Assembly: GCA_017395715.1 (NCBI GenBank)
Contig: JAFQNZ010000047.1
Location: forward strand, 1 to 8,093
Length of the DNA stretch: 8,093 bases
Direction: 5' to 3'
From: Clostridia bacterium
GTDB taxonomy: Bacteria; Bacillota; Clostridia; Oscillospirales; CAG-272
The position numbers and the translations under genes are program-made. The notes beneath the pieces were generated by a model that saw nothing but the letters and a program-made list of their open reading frames with translations, searched no databases and was not told where the DNA came from. Below are positions 6,392 to 8,093 of this stretch, in pieces; within the stretch, counting starts at the first letter, position 1; every line of letters begins with the position of its first letter.

Positions 6392-6420
6392 ATTATATGA
6401 TATTCTTATTTAATTGTCAA
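6392..6420 (-). promoter_or_regulatory. Perfect consensus sigma-A promoter for the flavin reductase gene
   Basis: On the minus strand TTGACA (6420-6415) is followed, after exactly 17 nt, by TATAAT (6397-6392), full matches to both consensus boxes. Transcription would start near 6385, leaving a leader of about 75 nt. The leader shows no obvious riboswitch fold by eye. Confidence 0.88.
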
Positions 6421-6456
6421 TAATAATATAAATCGGTTATTTTTTTCATTTTTTGC

Positions 6457-6485
6457 TTTACAAGTACGGCATTTTGTGCTATACT
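6457..6485 (+). promoter_or_regulatory. Sigma-A promoter for gdpP (extended -10)
   Basis: TTTACA (6457-6462), a 17-nt spacer and TATACT (6480-6485), with TG one base before the -10 (TGCTATACT). The start would be near 6492, giving a leader of about 95 nt to ATG 6586. It diverges from the flavin reductase promoter, with 36 bp of A/T-rich DNA between the two -35 boxes. Confidence 0.78.
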
Positions 6486-6529
6486 TAACATGGTCTGTTG
6501 TGTCCTGTTAAGCCATTCAAGCATAGCAC
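6476..6529. repeat. Imperfect inverted repeat over the gdpP -10 and transcription start
   Basis: The left arm GTGCTATACTTAACATGG (6476-6493) matches the reverse complement of the right arm CCATTCAAGCATAGCAC (6513-6529) at 15 of 17 positions with one bulged base. The left arm includes the whole -10 box. Shorter nested complements also occur: CTTAACA 6484-6490 with TGTTAAG 6506-6512, and TGTTGTG 6496-6502 with CACAACA 6527-6533. Its placement would suit an operator, but a repeat of this quality could also arise by chance in a window this size. Confidence 0.4.
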
Positions 6530-6585
6530 AACACAAATTAATGAAAGGAATACGCCCGGCATTTCATTGCTCTGCGGTACACCTT

Positions 6586-8093
6586 ATGAAGAAAAAACAA
6601 AAAAACTTCATGAAAACGCCTATTTGGCACGCCTTAATCTGCGCCGCCCTTGCGGTTTTCATGCTTATACTTTTGCACCGTGATCCGGACGCAAGCCGCA
6701 ATGATTTTTCCACGCTTTACATCATCCTGTCGGTATATATTATTCTCTGCGCGTTGGTTTTGATATTTGCTAAAACATTCCGAACCAAGCTGTATCAAGA
6801 AGAATCGCTTGAAAGCATTTCGGAGCATATGCCTCTTTCGATCTATGCAAATGTATCAACTCCCATTGCGCTTTGCAACGAAAACGGATTGATCGTATGG
6901 AAAAATTCCGGATTTGATGCCATTGCCGAGTTTTCCAACACACGCACCCGTACACTCCGTTCTATTCTCGGCTTTGGTCTTGAAAGATTCACTGCACAGA
7001 ACGAAGACGATGAAGAACGCCAAAACGGCATTCTGTGGTCATCCGAAACAGCAACCTACCGTGTATTTGCCAAGCAGTCCCAGGAAGGCAACACGTTGGT
7101 ATGGTGGATCGACGTCACAGAGCTTGAAAAAGTGCGCCGTCAAAAAGAAGAGGAAGAATTTTTCCTGGCATATATTTACATTGACAACATCGAAGAACTC
7201 ATTCAGATCGAACGCGAAAACACCGCTTCCCTTGCCTCAACCATCTCCAATATGCTGTTTGAATGGGCAATCAGCGCCGACGGTGTGATCAAGGAGTTTG
7301 AACGAAACAAGTTTATTTTCATGTTCAGCCGCAAAGCGTACATAAGCTTTGCCGAAACAAAATTTGACATTCTGGATAAGATCCGTTTTATTCCGATTGG
7401 CAAGAACACCGAAACCCCCGCAACCATTTCCATCGGTGTTTCCACCATATCCGGAACGTTCGCCGAAAAAGATGCGGCAGCCAAAGCCGCCCTTGAGCTT
7501 GCGCTTGCCCGCGGCGGCGACCAAGCCGTTGTAAAGAGCGAAAACGGCGTTGAATTTTTTGGCGGTATGACCAAATCGTCGCAAAAGCGCTCCACCGTAA
7601 AATCCCGTACGATCGCCAATAAACTGACCGATTTGATTTACGGCAGTACCAATGTGCTGATCATGGCACACAAATACGCCGACTTTGATGCGCTCGGTGC
7701 CTGTGTCGGCATTGCACGCCTTGCAATGCAGTGCGGAAAACCTTGTTACATTATCTCGGATAAGAAAAACGCAGATCTTGCAAAATGCCATGAAAAGCTC
7801 AAAACCCTTCACTCGTATGACAATGTATTTGTCACGGCAGCCGAAGCCGCTGAGCTTAACTATTCCGAAACGCTTCTTGTGATCGTGGATGTCAACAACC
7901 CCTCGCAGTTTGAAGACCGAGAAATCGCAACGCTTGTCCGCAAAACAGTGTTCATCGACCACCACCGAATGACAGGCGAGTTTGCTAAAACGCCGCTTCT
8001 TCACTACATTGAGCCTTCGGCTTCCTCCACCTGCGAGTTAATCTGTGAGATCCTTGAGCAAACCACCGCAGGTAACAAACTTTCCAAGCAAGA
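6586..8093 (+). CDS. gdpP: GdpP-type cyclic-di-AMP phosphodiesterase (DHH/DHHA1), C-terminal end outside the window
   Basis: GdpP (YybT) is a membrane-bound enzyme that hydrolyses c-di-AMP to pApA and so affects wall and potassium homeostasis in Firmicutes. The 502 visible codons show the expected order. Two membrane segments lie at about 14-30 and 43-62. A PAS-like region follows at about 76-180 (PIALCNENGLIVWKN). Next is a degenerate GGDEF-like domain at about 190-325, in which ERNKF (239-243) takes the place of GGDEF. The DHH domain starts near 355. Metal and catalytic motifs are visible: His362, Asp366 and Asp368 in MAHKYADFDALG, Asp435 in VIVDVNNPS, and Asp458-His459-His460 in FIDHHR. 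The last family aspartate and DHHA1 would lie beyond 8093. The start is uncertain: ATG 6586 lacks a good ribosome binding site, in-frame ATGs occur at 6541 and 6610, and AAAGGA sits at 6544. The frame is intact throughout. Confidence 0.95.
   Translation, partial: MKKKQKNFMKTPIWHALICAALAVFMLILLHRDPDASRNDFSTLYIILSVYIILCALVLIFAKTFRTKLYQEESLESISEHMPLSIYANVSTPIALCNENGLIVWKNSGFDAIAEFSNTRTRTLRSILGFGLERFTAQNEDDEERQNGILWSSETATYRVFAKQSQEGNTLVWWIDVTELEKVRRQKEEEEFFLAYIYIDNIEELIQIERENTASLASTISNMLFEWAISADGVIKEFERNKFIFMFSRKAYISFAETKFDILDKIRFIPIGKNTETPATISIGVSTISGTFAEKDAAAKAALELALARGGDQAVVKSENGVEFFGGMTKSSQKRSTVKSRTIANKLTDLIYGSTNVLIMAHKYADFDALGACVGIARLAMQCGKPCYIISDKKNADLAKCHEKLKTLHSYDNVFVTAAEAAELNYSETLLVIVDVNNPSQFEDREIATLVRKTVFIDHHRMTGEFAKTPLLHYIEPSASSTCELICEILEQTTAGNKLSKQ

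Noticed and set aside
6310..6585. Search for a riboswitch, tRNA or small RNA in the divergent intergenic region
   Set aside because: Apart from the two promoters and the imperfect inverted repeat, no conserved riboswitch core, tRNA-like fold or terminator was seen; the region is simply A/T-rich.
6498..6683. Possible 61-codon leader ORF overlapping the gdpP start
   Set aside because: It begins with TTG without a ribosome binding site, runs out of frame into the gdpP coding region and shows no recognisable sequence. It is more likely chance.
7237..8004. Long open frame of 255 codons on the minus strand opposite gdpP
   Set aside because: It lies entirely antisense to a clearly conserved GdpP coding frame, with Cys/Phe/Gly-rich composition and no recognisable domain; it is a shadow of the codon usage of gdpP. 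A 138-codon frame at 7203-7619 is rejected for the same reason.

Overview
The window looks like chromosomal housekeeping DNA from a low- to mid-GC Firmicute, most likely an anaerobic member of the Clostridia. The evidence is consistent across the window. The HPr protein carries both His15 and Ser46, which is the Gram-positive pattern. There is a GdpP-type c-di-AMP phosphodiesterase, a pair of DUF4330-like membrane proteins, strong purine-rich ribosome binding sites and sigma-A promoters with TATAAT boxes. No species-level assignment can be made from the sequence alone. I see no insertion sequence, prophage gene, CRISPR array, tRNA or rRNA.

Layout from left to right. All genes up to about 6.3 kb lie on the minus strand and therefore read right to left. 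(1) Positions 1-830 hold the N-terminal 276 codons of uvrC (nucleotide excision repair), cut by the window edge. (2) An intrinsic terminator lies between uvrC and (3) a small HPr phosphocarrier gene, which has its own extended -10 promoter. (4) A likely five-gene operon spans 1283-5676 and is read in the order rimM, trmD, a large O-antigen-ligase/polymerase-family membrane protein, and two tandem DUF4330-like single-pass membrane proteins. Most junctions are tight (4-nt and 8-nt overlaps, gaps of 42 and 68 nt), and a good sigma-A promoter sits upstream of rimM. (5) A flavin reductase family gene follows, with a perfect consensus promoter. (6) Diverging from it on the plus strand is gdpP, whose first 502 codons are visible before the window ends.

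How the genes fit together. RimM (30S maturation) and TrmD (m1G37 tRNA methylation) are a classic translation pair. They usually sit between rpsP and rplS; here neither ribosomal protein gene is adjacent, and the pair instead leads into an envelope-glycan module of a WaaL/Wzy-like ligase plus two DUF4330 proteins. That module is the least characterised part of the window and the best candidate for an undescribed function. The two DUF4330 proteins have one N-terminal membrane anchor and a predicted extracytoplasmic beta-rich domain each, so they could be partners of the ligase; this is inference from context. HPr and GdpP suggest carbon regulation and c-di-AMP (wall/osmotic) signalling nearby, but nothing in the sequence ties them to the ligase module.

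The rest is ordinary. The other points of interest are the terminator squeezed between hpr and uvrC, a Glu at the TrmD position usually described as catalytic Asp169, an imperfect inverted repeat over the gdpP -10 region, and a gdpP start codon without a clear Shine-Dalgarno.
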